DNA of 64,000 nt from a candidate division KSB1 bacterium (GTDB taxonomy: Bacteria; Zhuqueibacterota; Zhuqueibacteria; Residuimicrobiales; Krinioviventaceae), in NCBI GenBank assembly GCA_034521575.1, contig JAXHMJ010000003.1:248001-312000 (forward strand). Direction: 5' to 3'. Below the pieces are notes generated by a model. It was not told the DNA's origin. It ran no database searches and saw nothing but the letters and a program-made list of their open reading frames with translations. Within the stretch, counting starts at the first letter, position 1, and the number at the start of each line of letters is the position of its first letter. Below are positions 29,596 to 41,006 of this stretch, piece after piece. A program made the position numbers and the translations under genes.

Positions 29596-32553
29596 ATGAT
29601 TCAGCCCCGACGAGAAATCCGACCCTTTTTATTTACTATTATCATCCTTTTAAATACGACGTTGTATGGTGAATCGGTCTACAAAAGCCGCCCTGAAGAT
29701 CCGGCTGCCGTTTATTTAACCCCTGAAAACTATGACGTCACTCCGGACGCGCCCGCTGATGACAGCGACGCCCTGCAGGCCGCTATAAATGCGGTTGAAG
29801 AAAAAGCAAAATTTGGTATTGTGTATATACCGGCGGGAGAGTATCAGCTCACCCGACCTGTTCATGTCTGGAAAGGCATCCGCCTGATCGGATATGGCCA
29901 GACCCGGCCGCGGTTCGTTCTTGAGCCACATACGAGCGGTTACGAGGGGATGAAAGTGTTTATATGATCCATTTTGTCAGCAATCGGCCCCGTGAAGGCC
30001 GACCGATTCGTGATGCGAATCCCGGCACGTTTTACAGCGCCATCAGCAACATCGATTTCAAAATCGGGGTGGCAATCCGGCTGCTGTGGCGGTGCGCTCG
30101 CATTACGCCCAGCATTGTTTTATTGCGCATGTAGATTTTTTTATCGGAGACGGTAAAGCCGGTGTTGAAGAGGTGGGCAATGAAATTGAAGACTGTCGGT
30201 TTATCGGCGGTGATTACGGCATTATCACCACCAAACCGTCCCCCAGCTGGCCGTTTTTAATGATCGATACGATGTTTAAAGGTCAGCGTCAGGCGGCCAT
30301 TTCCACTGAAGAAGCCGGGTTAACCCTGGTTCGCAATCAGTTTGTTGATGTGCCGCATGCCGTGGTGGTCAATCCGGATCGCGCCGAAGAGCTGTTTATT
30401 ATTGATTCGCGGTTTGATCGAATATCCAAAGCTGCCGTGGTGATCAGCGATGAATACAACGCGCGCCCGCAATTTAATTTTAAAAATATTGTCTGTCATG
30501 AAACGCCGGTTCTGGCACGTTTCCGCAAAAGCGGCAAACGCATCGAGGCGCCGGCTGACCTGTACCGGGTCGATGATTTTCTCACGGCATGCAGATGCAT
30601 GATCTTGGCGCTGTGCCTGAAGTAAAAACAACGGTGGATATGGAGCCGTTGAAAAAGATGCCTGCGCCCGTGGCGTCCGATATCCCGGAACTCCCCGATG
30701 TTAAAGACTGGGTCAATCTGCGCGACCTGGGCGCCGCCGGTGATGGCGTGACCGATGATACCGAAGTGATCCGGCAGGCGGTACAGGAACACCGGGTCAT
30801 TTTTGTGCCGACCGGCCGTTATCTCGTTTCTGAAACCATCAAGCTGCGTCCCAACAGCGTGCTCATCGGAATGAATCCGATTACCACCCAGTTGGTTCTG
30901 GCCGATGACCTGGACGCGTTTGCCGGTCCCGGCTCACCCAACGCCCTGCTGGAAACCGCCAAAGGCGGTGAGGCGATCGTAATCAGCATCGGTCTGGATA
31001 CCGGCGCCTTTAACGAACGCGCGGTGGCGGCCAAGTGGATGGCCGGTGAACGCTCGTATATGAATGATGTCCGGTTTGTCGGCGGACACGGCACCTATCA
31101 TCCGGACGGATCGCATGTACCAGTGTATAACAAATTCCGTTCCGGTGATCCGTATCGCGATCGTGACTGGGACACTCAGTACTCGAGCTTGTGGATCACG
31201 GACGGCGGCGGTGGCACATTTAAAGATATCTGGACCCCGAATTCCTTTGCCCAGGCCGGATTGTATATCTCGGATACGGATACACCCGGACGCATCTACG
31301 CCATGTCCCTCGAACATCATGTGCGCAATGAAGTCATGCTGCGCAATGTCTCGAACTGGAGATTTTTTGTGATGCAGATGGAAGAGGAAAGCGCCGAAGG
31401 TCGACATGCGCTGCCGGTCTGGATCCAGAATTGCGAAAATCTCCTGTTTGCCAATACCTACCTGTACCGGGTCATCCGTATGAATTCACCGTACCCGCAG
31501 GGAATTCTGGTCAATTCATCAAAAAATATTGAATTTTGCGGACTGCATGTGTACAGTCCGACTGTTTACAGTTTTAACACTACCCTTTATGATCAAACAC
31601 ACGGTGTTGAGGTGCGACAGCGGGAGCTCGCCCGACTGACGCTGTCCGGGAATCCTCCAACGCAGCCTCAGGACGAGCCCGCTGCCTCTGCTGTACTTGC
31701 AAACGGGGCAAAAGTCGAAAAGGTGATTGACGGATTTGAATTTATCACCGGCGCCACGGCGGATCAGGAAGGGAATGTGTATTTTGTCGATTCCCGTTGC
31801 CATCATATTTACAAATGGTCTCCGGAAGAGCAGAATGTCTCGCTGATCCGCAACACTCCCCTTTCCCCTGTGGCGCTGGGCCTGGACGAAAGCGGCAATC
31901 TGCTGGTAACCACCCGGGATCGGCATGTGGTGGCCTTTGACCCGGATCAAAACGGAGAACAGCTTCAGGTGCTGGAGCCGGTCGATCCGGATCAGCATAA
32001 TGCGCCCATCGCCTTGATCCCCGGCCATATGTGGCGGGATGAACATGATTTTCTCGATATCACCACATATTCCGAGGATAATCCGCCGACCACCCATTCG
32101 TCTTTTACCATTGCTCATCGACTCGATTCGAATCCCCTAAAGAATCATTACGTGTCCCCGGACAACGGGGTGTTTATACCCGAATGGCAGGGACTGGTGC
32201 GTTCGGTTTCCCTGCGCCGCGCGGTTCCGGGACAGCCGTTTTACATGGCGGACGAGTTTGGACAAAAAACCTATAAATTTAAAGTCAATAAAAACGGCTT
32301 GTTGACGGATCCGGAATTATTCGCCGAACGCGGTGAACTGGATGTTTCGGTGGACAATGAAGGCAATGTTTACATTCCGGCTGGCGATGTCTATGTGTAC
32401 AATCCTGATGGCGAACAGATAGATGTGATTCGTGTGCCGGAGCGCCCCGCCACACTGGTATTCGGCGGCAAAAATCGGGATACGTTGTATATCACCGCAC
32501 GGACTTCGCTGTATAAAATTAAAACGCGTACCCGCGGCAGAGTTTTAGAATAG
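29596..32553 (+). CDS. GH55-like beta-1,3-glucanase fused to an SMP-30-like propeller, three frameshifts
   Basis: About 985 codons in three frames. Start ATG 29596 with GGAG upstream; signal peptide ends about residue 25 (LLNTTLYGES). Two pectate-lyase-3/GH55-type beta-helix domains follow: the first begins near DDSDALQAAINAVEEKAKFG, the second at NLRDLGAAGDGVTDDTEVIR. Tandem beta-helices are the mark of GH55 exo/endo-beta-1,3-glucanases. From about residue 705 an extra propeller resembles SMP-30/NHL (GATADQEGNVYFVDSRCHHI, LDVSVDNEGNVYIPAGD). Frameshifts lie near 29957 (T run), 30070 (missing G) and 30580 (T run), and each repair restores homology. Likely role: secreted hydrolysis of beta-1,3-glucan. 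No sorting domain is present at the C-terminus. Confidence 0.72.
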
Positions 32554-32595
32554 GCTTTGTTGTTTTAATCTGAATGTAGAAGAAAAGGATTTTTA

Positions 32596-34377
32596 ATGAG
32601 AACCGAGAAATGGCTGATTGTTATTTTGATCATGATAGTGACCGGATCGCTGTCGGCACAGGGCTGGCAGCTGGTGTGGCAGGATGAATTTGATACTGAA
32701 ATTTCCGATGACTGGTTCCTGGAAACCGGGTACGGCGGCTGGGGCTGGGGCAATGATGAATGGCAGTATTATCAGCCCGAAAATGCGTTTGTACGGGACA
32801 GCTGTCTGGTGATTCGCGCCGAGGTGGACGGCGAACCCGGCAAACGCGACCGCAGCATTACATCCGCGCGCATGAAAACCCAGGACCGCTATGAATTCAA
32901 CTATGGCAAAATTGAAGCCCGGATCAAACTGGACCGCGGCAAAGGACTCTGGCCGGCGTTCTGGATGCTGGGTTCCAATATGAGCTGGCCGGATTGTGGT
33001 GAAATTGATATCATGGAGAATATCAACGGTGAAAGTACCATTCACGGCACAGCACACTGGGTGTCCGGTGGTCAACTTGCCAGCTATGGACAATCAGTAC
33101 GTAATGTGGATATTGAAGCATTTCACACCTATACAGTGATTTGGGATCAGCAGTACATTCGCTGGGAATTTGACGGGCAGGAATACAACCGTCTTTCCAT
33201 CACCGGTGCAAGTTTGAGTGAATTTCATCAGCCGTTTTACATTATTTTGAATATGGCAGTCGGCGGACAGTGGCCGGGTCCCCCGGATTCCACGAGTCTG
33301 CCCGCCGAGATGCATGTGGATTATGTGCGCGTGTATATGAACAAAGGCCCGCGTCTGGGACTGCAGCCGTATGAACTGAATTTTGCTTTGTCAGGTGGCG
33401 GCTCGGCATCCGTTGAACCACAAACTGTTACTCTGGTAAACACCGGATCGGATACTTTGCAAAATGTAACGGTTAGCTCGGACGCTGACTGGATCGATGT
33501 CATCTGGAACGATCATGAGGGCAATGAACAGTTTTTTGATGTGGCGCTCAATTCACAGGCAGACGCCTTGTCACTGGGCACCTATTCAACGTTATTGATT
33601 GTTCAGGCGGATGACGCTCCCTCTGATACGGTCTCTGTTGATCTGCAGGTGGGCACCAATATCGTGTTGAACAATATCGCCAAGGCTTCCTCGGTAAGCA
33701 AAGATGCTTCAGGTGATGAAACCATCAGTGCGCGCAATGTGAATGACGGCGATATGCAGAGCCGCTGGGTGAGTGAGGCCGGCGCCGAGCAATGGGTGTC
33801 CCTGGATCTGAATAAACTGTTTATCAATAAATTTTACACTGTAAGCACGGTCAATGTCTGCTGGGATGAAGCCTACGCCGGCGAGTATGAAATCCAGGTG
33901 GCCAACACCTCGGATTTTTCCGATTATGCCGTGATCGCCGAGGTCACAGACGGTGACGGCGGCGTGGACCGGTTGAGCACCGATGCCTCGGTCGCCGGCA
34001 AATACCTTCGGCTCTATGCAAAAGCCGGCGGAGAAGAAAGCGGCTATGGTATCTATGAGCTGCAGGTGTTCGGCAAAGTGAGTACCGGTGTGGAGCAGCG
34101 ACAGGCCCATGTCCCCGATCAGTTCAGGCTGACGAATGCGCCGAATCCGTTCAATCCGGTGACCACGATTTCTTTTACTTTGCCGGCAAAGCAGCGTGTT
34201 GATCTGGCGCTTTACGATATGACCGGTCGGCGCGTGGCCACTCTGGTGTCAGAGGAAAGGGATGCAGGTACCTATCAGATCGACTGGAATGCCGGAAATA
34301 GATCCTCCGGACTGTATATTTGCAGGCTGACCACCCCCGGAATGAGCGTGACCCGCAAGCTTGTTCTGTTGAAATAA
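32596..34377 (+). CDS. GH16 laminarinase (endo-beta-1,3-glucanase) with BACON-like and F5/8C domains and sorting domain
   Basis: 593 residues. Signal peptide (1-21, SLSAQ), then a GH16 domain opening with WQLVWQDEFDTEISDDWFLE. The catalytic motif is E136-I-D138-I-M-E141 (GEIDIMENI); the extra Met in E-x-D-x-x-E is the form seen in laminarinases of this family. A BACON/Ig-like strand region (~255-350) and a discoidin-type (F5/8C, CBM32-like) domain (~355-495) follow. The sorting domain has NAPNPFNPVTTISFTLP and ends RKLVLLK. The enzyme should cut internal beta-1,3 bonds of laminarin at the cell surface. 42 bases after the GH55 stop, so co-transcription is likely. Confidence 0.92.
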   Translation: MRTEKWLIVILIMIVTGSLSAQGWQLVWQDEFDTEISDDWFLETGYGGWGWGNDEWQYYQPENAFVRDSCLVIRAEVDGEPGKRDRSITSARMKTQDRYEFNYGKIEARIKLDRGKGLWPAFWMLGSNMSWPDCGEIDIMENINGESTIHGTAHWVSGGQLASYGQSVRNVDIEAFHTYTVIWDQQYIRWEFDGQEYNRLSITGASLSEFHQPFYIILNMAVGGQWPGPPDSTSLPAEMHVDYVRVYMNKGPRLGLQPYELNFALSGGGSASVEPQTVTLVNTGSDTLQNVTVSSDADWIDVIWNDHEGNEQFFDVALNSQADALSLGTYSTLLIVQADDAPSDTVSVDLQVGTNIVLNNIAKASSVSKDASGDETISARNVNDGDMQSRWVSEAGAEQWVSLDLNKLFINKFYTVSTVNVCWDEAYAGEYEIQVANTSDFSDYAVIAEVTDGDGGVDRLSTDASVAGKYLRLYAKAGGEESGYGIYELQVFGKVSTGVEQRQAHVPDQFRLTNAPNPFNPVTTISFTLPAKQRVDLALYDMTGRRVATLVSEERDAGTYQIDWNAGNRSSGLYICRLTTPGMSVTRKLVLLK

Positions 34378-34447
34378 GAATTACTGTGGTAACCGTTTGG
34401 GGAGACGGTGGTTATTGGTGAGGGGATTCATCAGGTTCGAGAGCCTG

Positions 34448-34484
34448 GTTATGAGGGTGTATGATTCAAATTCGCCCTCATAAC
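34448..34484. other. Inverted repeat in the GH16-GH17 gap
   Basis: Ten-base arms GTTATGAGGG / CCCTCATAAC with a 17-base spacer, 71 bases after the GH16 stop. No T tract follows, so it is more likely an RNA stability or regulatory hairpin or a binding site than a terminator. Confidence 0.4.
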
Positions 34485-34561
34485 GCGTTGTATTGTAAGA
34501 TACGATTGATCTCCCGGACAGACATGTTTACACATATTCACAATTCATTTGAGGAGCAAAA

Positions 34562-35626
34562 ATGACAGCAAAAAAAAATATATTGTATATTTTCAGTGTG
34601 TTCGTTGGTATTTCCCTTTTCTTCGGCTCCTGCCGCAGGGCATCCGATCCTCCATCGGTTTCTCTCAAACAGGACGAGACAGAGTTGATAGCGGATGTCG
34701 CCAAAGCCGTGTCTTATTCCGGATTCCGGCGGGGACAGCATCCGGACCGCGGCGACGGCGCCGTGAATCCCGGTGATGAGGAGATTCTGGAGGATCTGCA
34801 CTTGCTAAAGCAGACGGATTTTCGTCTCGTGCGCTTGTACGATTCCGGGGAGAACTCACGCTCCGTATTGAGAATGATCAAAGAAAATGATCTGGACATC
34901 AAGGTCATGCTGGGCATCTGGCTGGACGCCGAGGTCAGCAATCACGAGGGCTGTCCGTGGCTGACTGAACCCATCCCCGAATCGGTTTTGGCTGAAAACA
35001 AACGCAAGAACAAGCGGGAAATTCAGCGGGCTATTCAATTGGCCGATGCCTATGATCAGGTTGTTGTCGCGGTAAACGTGGGCAACGAAGCGCTGGTCTC
35101 CTGGAATGATCATATGGTGGAAACCGATACCGTCATTTCCTACGTCAAACAGGTCAAACAGTCCATCGCCCAGCCTGTGACCGTCGCTGAAAACTATGTC
35201 TGGTGGGCGGAACAGGGCGCAGAACTGGCTGAGCAAGTGAATTTTCTGGCGGTGCACACCTACCCGGTGTGGGAAGGAAAGGATATTGACCAGGGATTGT
35301 CCTATACGATCGAAAATTTATCAAGGGTCAAAAACGCTCTGCCTGAACAGTCGATTGTCATTGCAGAGGCGGGATGGGCAAGCGAGGCGTCCGAGTTTGG
35401 CGAACGCGCCAGTGAGAAAAAACAACTGCAATACTATCGGCAGTTAATGGGATGGGCATCTGAAATGAATATCACCACGTTCTGGTTCGAAGCTTTTGAC
35501 GAACCCTGGAAAGGCGATCCGAACAATCCCCTGGGCGCTGAAAAGCACTGGGGCCTGTTTACCGTGGACCGGGAACCCAAGCTGGTGATGCGTACGCTCT
35601 ATCCGGATCTGTTCCAAACCGAATGA
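34562..35626 (+). CDS. GH17-family beta-1,3-glucanase lipoprotein
   Basis: 354 residues with a lipoprotein signal (LFFGSC, then RRASD). The TIM barrel begins at KAVSYSGFRRGQHPDRGDGA, the bacterial GH17 entry. The acid/base is E176 in VNVGNEALVSW and the nucleophile E269 in SIVIAEAGWASE, matching the GH17 signature with E-x-G-W. FLAVHTYPVWEG and ITTFWFEAFDEPWK are also typical. Bacterial GH17 lipoproteins are exo- or endo-acting beta-1,3-glucanases that shorten laminarin oligosaccharides. It sits among GH55, GH16 and the DUF5107 genes, and the AT-rich A-run start region has GAGGAG upstream. Attachment to the outer or inner membrane cannot be decided from the lipobox. Confidence 0.88.
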   Translation: MTAKKNILYIFSVFVGISLFFGSCRRASDPPSVSLKQDETELIADVAKAVSYSGFRRGQHPDRGDGAVNPGDEEILEDLHLLKQTDFRLVRLYDSGENSRSVLRMIKENDLDIKVMLGIWLDAEVSNHEGCPWLTEPIPESVLAENKRKNKREIQRAIQLADAYDQVVVAVNVGNEALVSWNDHMVETDTVISYVKQVKQSIAQPVTVAENYVWWAEQGAELAEQVNFLAVHTYPVWEGKDIDQGLSYTIENLSRVKNALPEQSIVIAEAGWASEASEFGERASEKKQLQYYRQLMGWASEMNITTFWFEAFDEPWKGDPNNPLGAEKHWGLFTVDREPKLVMRTLYPDLFQTE

Positions 35627-35748
35627 TTTGTTGATATTAACCGTTACAGGCTGGTATCATGTATTGGACAGGATTGAACCTGCAAATTATACCGCGCCGG
35701 TTGCGCGGACACAATTTTCGACAACCGCAATTTCGAGAGGATTTTTTT

Positions 35749-37485
35749 ATGACAAGAGCATTTTTGATGATACTGATTCTGATAATCCCCCTGAGCCTGC
35801 CCGCAGCCGTGAGCATGAGAGATACGACGATTGTCTGGCATACCTTTGATTATCAATTAACAGACGATAATATGATGGAATCCTGGTCTGATACCCCCTA
35901 TGATACGGTCAGCCGCACGTTTCAGGGGCTGGTCCTGGAAAATGATTATCTGCGTGTGACCCTGGTGCCCGGGTACGGCGGCCGCATCCTGTCCATGATT
36001 TACAAACCGACCGGACACGAGCAGCTGTATCAGAATCCCGTGGGCACGCCGTACGGGATCGGAGAGGACTGGTTTTACTACAAATGGCTCATGGTTTACG
36101 GCGGCATATTCCCGACGCTGCCGGAGCCGGAACACGGCAAAGCCTGGCTGCTGCCCTGGACGGCTGAGGTGATCGCACAAACTAAAGACAGCGTTTCCGT
36201 GCGCATGTCCTGGCGGGACAGTGTGGCGCTGGATGACATCAATACCGGCAAGTGGAAATATGGTGTGACCGGATTAACCTGCGATTTTACAGTAACGCTG
36301 GTCAGCGGTCACAGCTCTCTCAAGGCAGATGTCATCGTGTCTAATGATGCCGCGATAGAGCTGGATTATGAATACTGGACCTGTCTGACTCTGGCGCCCG
36401 GATCAGATCCGCAAACCCCGCGCTGTACTCGGGGTGCGGAACTCGTCATTCCTGCATCCAAAGTCAAAATTCCGCCCTGGTATCCGGATATTGCCGGTCA
36501 GGAGGAATCAATAGCCGGCGAACGCAATATGTATACGTTTAACGTCCTGCGTGACTGGGAAAACTGGGTGAATGACGGCATTGCCTATCCCTGGGATGAC
36601 CCGAATGCCGATTACTGGGGTGTGATCAACCAGGACAATGGCGAGGGACTGATTCGGGTGGCGGATAATCGTGTGACGCCCGGTATCAAAATCTGGGCCT
36701 GGGGATATCCGGCGAGTCAGGATATCGATCCCTTTGCACAGCCGCAGGTGAGCCGCCGGCCGTATATTCGACTGTGGGCCGGTCATTCGCGTGAATTCTT
36801 TGAACCGGCGCAGATCGGACAAACCACGCAAAAGCAGTGGACTGAATTGTATGCGCCGACCGTCGGACTTGCCGGCGTGTCGCATGCCAATTTGCATTTC
36901 ATTGCCGACCTGAAACTCACTGAAGAGTCAGAGGCTGCTCTGATTGAATTGATGTTCGTCCCCGCAGATCTTGAATCCGACTGTGATGTCGCTCTGGAAA
37001 TTACCGGCGATCATCCACAGGCCTTGCAGACTGAACACATCACACCGGATCCGGTGAACGGTAATCGGATTGTTGCTGAATTACCGGCGGATCAAACCTG
37101 GTCTGTGAATGACAGCGTCCGGTTTGTGCTCAGCAGTGCGGGACGCGCTCTGGCCGGGACCTGCAGTCTGCACGAATGGTCGACACGTGTTGAAACAGAA
37201 GAACAGATTGTCCGCGGACATAAACTTTATCAGAATTACCCCAATCCGTTCAATGCCGCTACCACCATTGAATATCGAATCGCTTCGGATGCGCATGTCA
37301 GGATTACGGTCCTGAATATGCTCGGTGAAACGGTAGAAACGCTGGTGAATCGACAGCAGCATGCCGGTCTGCACAGTATTCAATGGACGGCTGATGCGGC
37401 GAGTGGCATTTACTATTATAAACTTGATGTTCGAACGAATACGGGACAATTTACTGATCTCGGAAAGATGGTTCATGTAAAATAA
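35749..37485 (+). CDS. Secreted DUF5107-like protein (mutarotase-like fold) with sorting domain
   Basis: About 578 residues. The frame is open from 35659, but ATG 35749 has GAGAGGA upstream and begins a signal peptide (LMILILIIPLSLPAAVS). The main domain has LVPGYGGRILSMIYKPTGHE, WFYYKWLMVYGGIFPTLPEP and IKIWAWGYPASQD, the pattern of DUF5107-type galactose-mutarotase-like proteins. The C-terminus carries the sorting domain (LYQNYPNPFNAATTIEYRI; final GKMVHVK), so it is exported to the surface. No function is established for the domain; sugar binding or an epimerase-like role is suggested by fold only. It pairs with the next gene, which carries the same kind of domain. Confidence 0.7.
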   Translation: MTRAFLMILILIIPLSLPAAVSMRDTTIVWHTFDYQLTDDNMMESWSDTPYDTVSRTFQGLVLENDYLRVTLVPGYGGRILSMIYKPTGHEQLYQNPVGTPYGIGEDWFYYKWLMVYGGIFPTLPEPEHGKAWLLPWTAEVIAQTKDSVSVRMSWRDSVALDDINTGKWKYGVTGLTCDFTVTLVSGHSSLKADVIVSNDAAIELDYEYWTCLTLAPGSDPQTPRCTRGAELVIPASKVKIPPWYPDIAGQEESIAGERNMYTFNVLRDWENWVNDGIAYPWDDPNADYWGVINQDNGEGLIRVADNRVTPGIKIWAWGYPASQDIDPFAQPQVSRRPYIRLWAGHSREFFEPAQIGQTTQKQWTELYAPTVGLAGVSHANLHFIADLKLTEESEAALIELMFVPADLESDCDVALEITGDHPQALQTEHITPDPVNGNRIVAELPADQTWSVNDSVRFVLSSAGRALAGTCSLHEWSTRVETEEQIVRGHKLYQNYPNPFNAATTIEYRIASDAHVRITVLNMLGETVETLVNRQQHAGLHSIQWTADAASGIYYYKLDVRTNTGQFTDLGKMVHVK

Positions 37486-37624
37486 AGGAGATGTTGACGG
37501 GAGAATGAAAATCGGTTGACAGAAACCGAACGCTAAACTGAGAATTGTTGGCCGCAGGCTGTTATAACTGACGGTACAGGAAACCGGACAGCCGTGGTTT
37601 GAGACATTTAATAAGGAGTACAAG

Positions 37625-40600
37625 ATGAGAACAAAAACTGATTTTAAAAGCCGGATCACAGCTACTGCGACGATTATTGTCCTGCTTGCATTGTACCCGA
37701 TGCTCAACACGGGCATGGCGGACATTACGGTGCGGGAAGACTCGCTGGTCATCCCCACCTATCTGGTGAATCCGCCCAATCCCATGCCGCGTTTTTACGA
37801 GGGCGGCACCCATCAGGGCGTGCAGCGGCGGATGTATCCCTATCCGATGAATGATAATCTGACGGGGGTCAAAGAGGACCGGTCGTATCATATCGTTGAA
37901 TTTGGAAATGAATATATTGATCTGGATATCATGCCGGGGCTGGGCGGACGTATTTATTCGGCCCTGGACAAGACCAACAATTACAACTGGTTTTACAAAA
38001 ACAAGGTGATCAAACCGTCGCTGATCGGTATGCTCGGGTACTGGATTTCCGGTTCCAATGCCTGGGGCTTTCCGCACCATCACGGTCCGAATACGGTCAA
38101 GCCTATGGATTACAAGGTGGTTGATCATGATGACGGCAAGCTCTACCATCTGGATCGCCAATACGGACCGGCGTCACCGCATGCGCGTGATCGTCGGATA
38201 TACCATTCATCCGAATTCATCGCTGGTGGAAATGACCATTCGTCCGATGAATCCCACGCCGATTGTCAATTCTTTTTTGTTCTGGGCCAATCCATCCGTG
38301 CATGTGGACACCACCTATCAGGTGATTTTTCCGCCGTCTGTGCGCTATGTCACCCAGCACGCCAAACGCGAAATGACCACCTGGCCGGTTGCGGATCGGC
38401 GCTATAACCGCTATGACTATGAGGGTGTGAATATCAGCTGGTGGAAAAATATCGGTGTGCCGTCTTCGTTTTTTCCTGGGACCCGCAGGAAGACTATTTC
38501 GGCGGCTATGACCACGGCAAAGAAGCGGGTACGGTGTGGATCGGCAATCATCACACCTCACCGGGCATGAAGTTCTGGGCCTGGGGCAACAATCCGGGCG
38601 GCGACCGCGCCAATGCCGGACTCACCGACAATGACGGTCATTACATTGAACTCATGGCCGGCGCCTATACGGACAATCAGCCGGATTACAGCTGGCTGCA
38701 GCCCTATGAGGGTAAAGATGTGACCATGATCTGGTTCCCGGTGCGCGAACTGGGCGGACTGAAATACGCCAACCGCAACGGCGCCTTGAATTTCGAGGTT
38801 TCAGATCAAACCGCGGCCGTGCGTATCAACACCACGTCGCCGCACGACAACGCGGTGGTGGAGCTGAGAGCAAACAAAGAGATTCTGTTTGAACAATCCA
38901 TCGGAATCAGTCCGGCCGACCCTTACACTGCCGATGTCGATCTGCCGGCCGGCGTGACCGAGGATGACTTGACAGTGTCGTTGACCGGCGCTGACGGGGA
39001 GGTGCTGCTTACCTACAAACCCGCTGATTACAAGCAGTCGGATGAGCCCATGCCGGAACCGCTGGAGCCGCCGGCAGAACCGGAGGAGATTGAAAGCGTG
39101 GAAGAGTTGTATCTCACCGGACTGCGTCTGAACCAGTTTTACAATGCATCTGTGGATCCCATGCCTTATTACCAGGAAGCCCTGAAACGCGATCCCGGCA
39201 ATTACAATGTCAATACCCAGCTCGGAATTCTGGCCATCAAGGATGTCAATTGGGATGCGGCCGAGTCGTATCTGCAGACCGCTGTGGACCGGATTACCCG
39301 AAACTATACCCGCGCCATAGACGGCGAAGCGCAGTATTATCTGGGATTTGTACACAAGGCACAAGGTGATTTGGAAAAAGCCTATGATCTCTTTTACGCT
39401 GCCTCCTGGAGTTCCGCCTGGCATACCCCGGCTTATTATCAGCTAACGGAAATCGACTGTCAGCGCGGTACATTCGAAACCGCTCTGGAACATGTGAATC
39501 GGGCCCTTTCCACTCAGACCCATAACTTGCGCGCCTTAAACCTGCGGGCAATTATTTTGAGAAAACTGGGACAGCATGAAAAAGCTATGGCTCAGAGCAA
39601 AGCCATTCTGGAAATGGATGTCCTGAATCATCAGGCCGTCAATGAATGCGTTTTGAATCTGAGAGCAGCCGGACAAGCCGACGCGGCGCGGGAGCGTCTA
39701 ACGGAATTGTCCGGGATCATGCGCGATCAGGTGCAGTCGTATCTGGAGCTGGCGGTGACCTATGGCGATGCCGGATTTTACGCCGAGGCCTCGGATGTGC
39801 TCGGGCGTCTGCAATCCAAAGGCGAGACCTTTCCCATGCTGCATTATTATCTGGGGTATTACGCCGATAAACGGGGTGAATCTGAAAAAGCCCTGGACTA
39901 TTACAAAACAGCATCCCGCATGCCGCACAGCTACTGCTTTCCGTTCCGCTGGGAATCCGTGCACGTGCTCAACGAGGCGATGCAATCCAATCCGCAGGAT
40001 GCCAAGGCGCCCTATTATCTGGGTAATCTGTTTTACGAGCATCAGCCGCAAAAAGCGGTTGACTATTGGGAAAAATCGCGTGATCTGGATGACTCGTTCT
40101 ATATCGTACACCGCAATCTGGCTCTGGCCTATGAAAAGATTCAGGGCGACGTACAAAAAGCCATGCAAAGCATGGAACGGGCTGTGGCCGCAAACAGCAG
40201 CGATCCGCGATTGTTGTTTGAAATGGATGAATTGTACGAAAAGAATAAAGAGTCCTCGCAAAAGAAATACGCGCTGCTGAAGGAAAATAAAGAAACCGTC
40301 GCTGAACGCACCGAGAGCCTGTTGCGACTGGCCACGCGTTCGGTTGAAGTGGGCAAATACAATGAGGCGCTGGACATCCTGCTCAATAACGAGTTCCCGC
40401 AGTTCGAGGGCGGACGTGAAATGCAGGACACCTATTTGAACGCGTACACCCTGCGCGGACTGGAGTTTTTCGGGAACGGCGACTATGAACGCGCCCTCGA
40501 GGATTTTGCCACCGCCATGGCCTATCCCGTCGGCCGCTGGGGCCGTTCCCGCTGGGCGCAGTTTCACTATCTGACCGGTCTGGCGCATGAGAAACTCGGT

Positions 40601-40957
40601 CACGGGAATCAGGCCGAAGAAGCGTTTCAAAATTGTCTGAATGTAGCGGTCGAAAAACGCGGCCGCGATCAGGAATACCTGTATTATCACGGACTGGCTC
40701 TGGAAAAACGGGGACAAACCGAAAAGGCAAAAGATTTGTTTGAAAATCTGCTGGCCCGCGCCCAGTCGCAGGATGACGACCGCTTTTTCCGCCAGTTTGA
40801 AGGCGGATTGTCCCGCGACCAGCAAAAGGCTGCCGATCACTATTTAGCAGGTCTGGCTTATAAAGGTCTGGGACACATGGCCAAGGCACAGCAGGAATTC
40901 AAACAGGCTGTGGAACTGGATCCGGGTCACGTCTGGGCGGATTATTATTCGAAATAA
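37625..40957 (+). CDS. DUF5107 domain protein with long TPR array, two frameshifts
   Basis: About 1110 codons. A signal-like hydrophobic N-terminus (residues 14-30) precedes a DUF5107 domain (EYIDLDIMPGLGGRIYSALD, SGSNAWGFPHHHGPNT, TVWIGNHHTSPGMKFWAWGN). After a Pro/Glu-rich linker (PEPLEPPAEPEEIESVEE) comes an array of about 15-20 tetratricopeptide repeats up to the end (NYNVNTQLGILAIKDVNWDA ... AQQEFKQAVELDPGHVWAD). Frame changes occur near 38145 (FKLY then TIWIANTDRRHRMRV) and at a T run near 38475. The DUF5107-TPR architecture recurs in carbohydrate loci of FCB bacteria but its task is unknown. Exported scaffold or sugar-processing assembly factor is speculation. 49 bases separate it from the GH9 gene. 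Confidence 0.75.
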
Positions 40958-41006
40958 GCGTCCGGATGGATCATGTTATAATGAGTGACTAACCAGGAAG
41001 GACATT

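Noticed and set aside
39698-40840. 380-codon open frame on the minus strand
   Set aside because: It lies opposite the TPR array of the DUF5107 gene; it has no family motif, and the plus strand shows clear tetratricopeptide periodicity.
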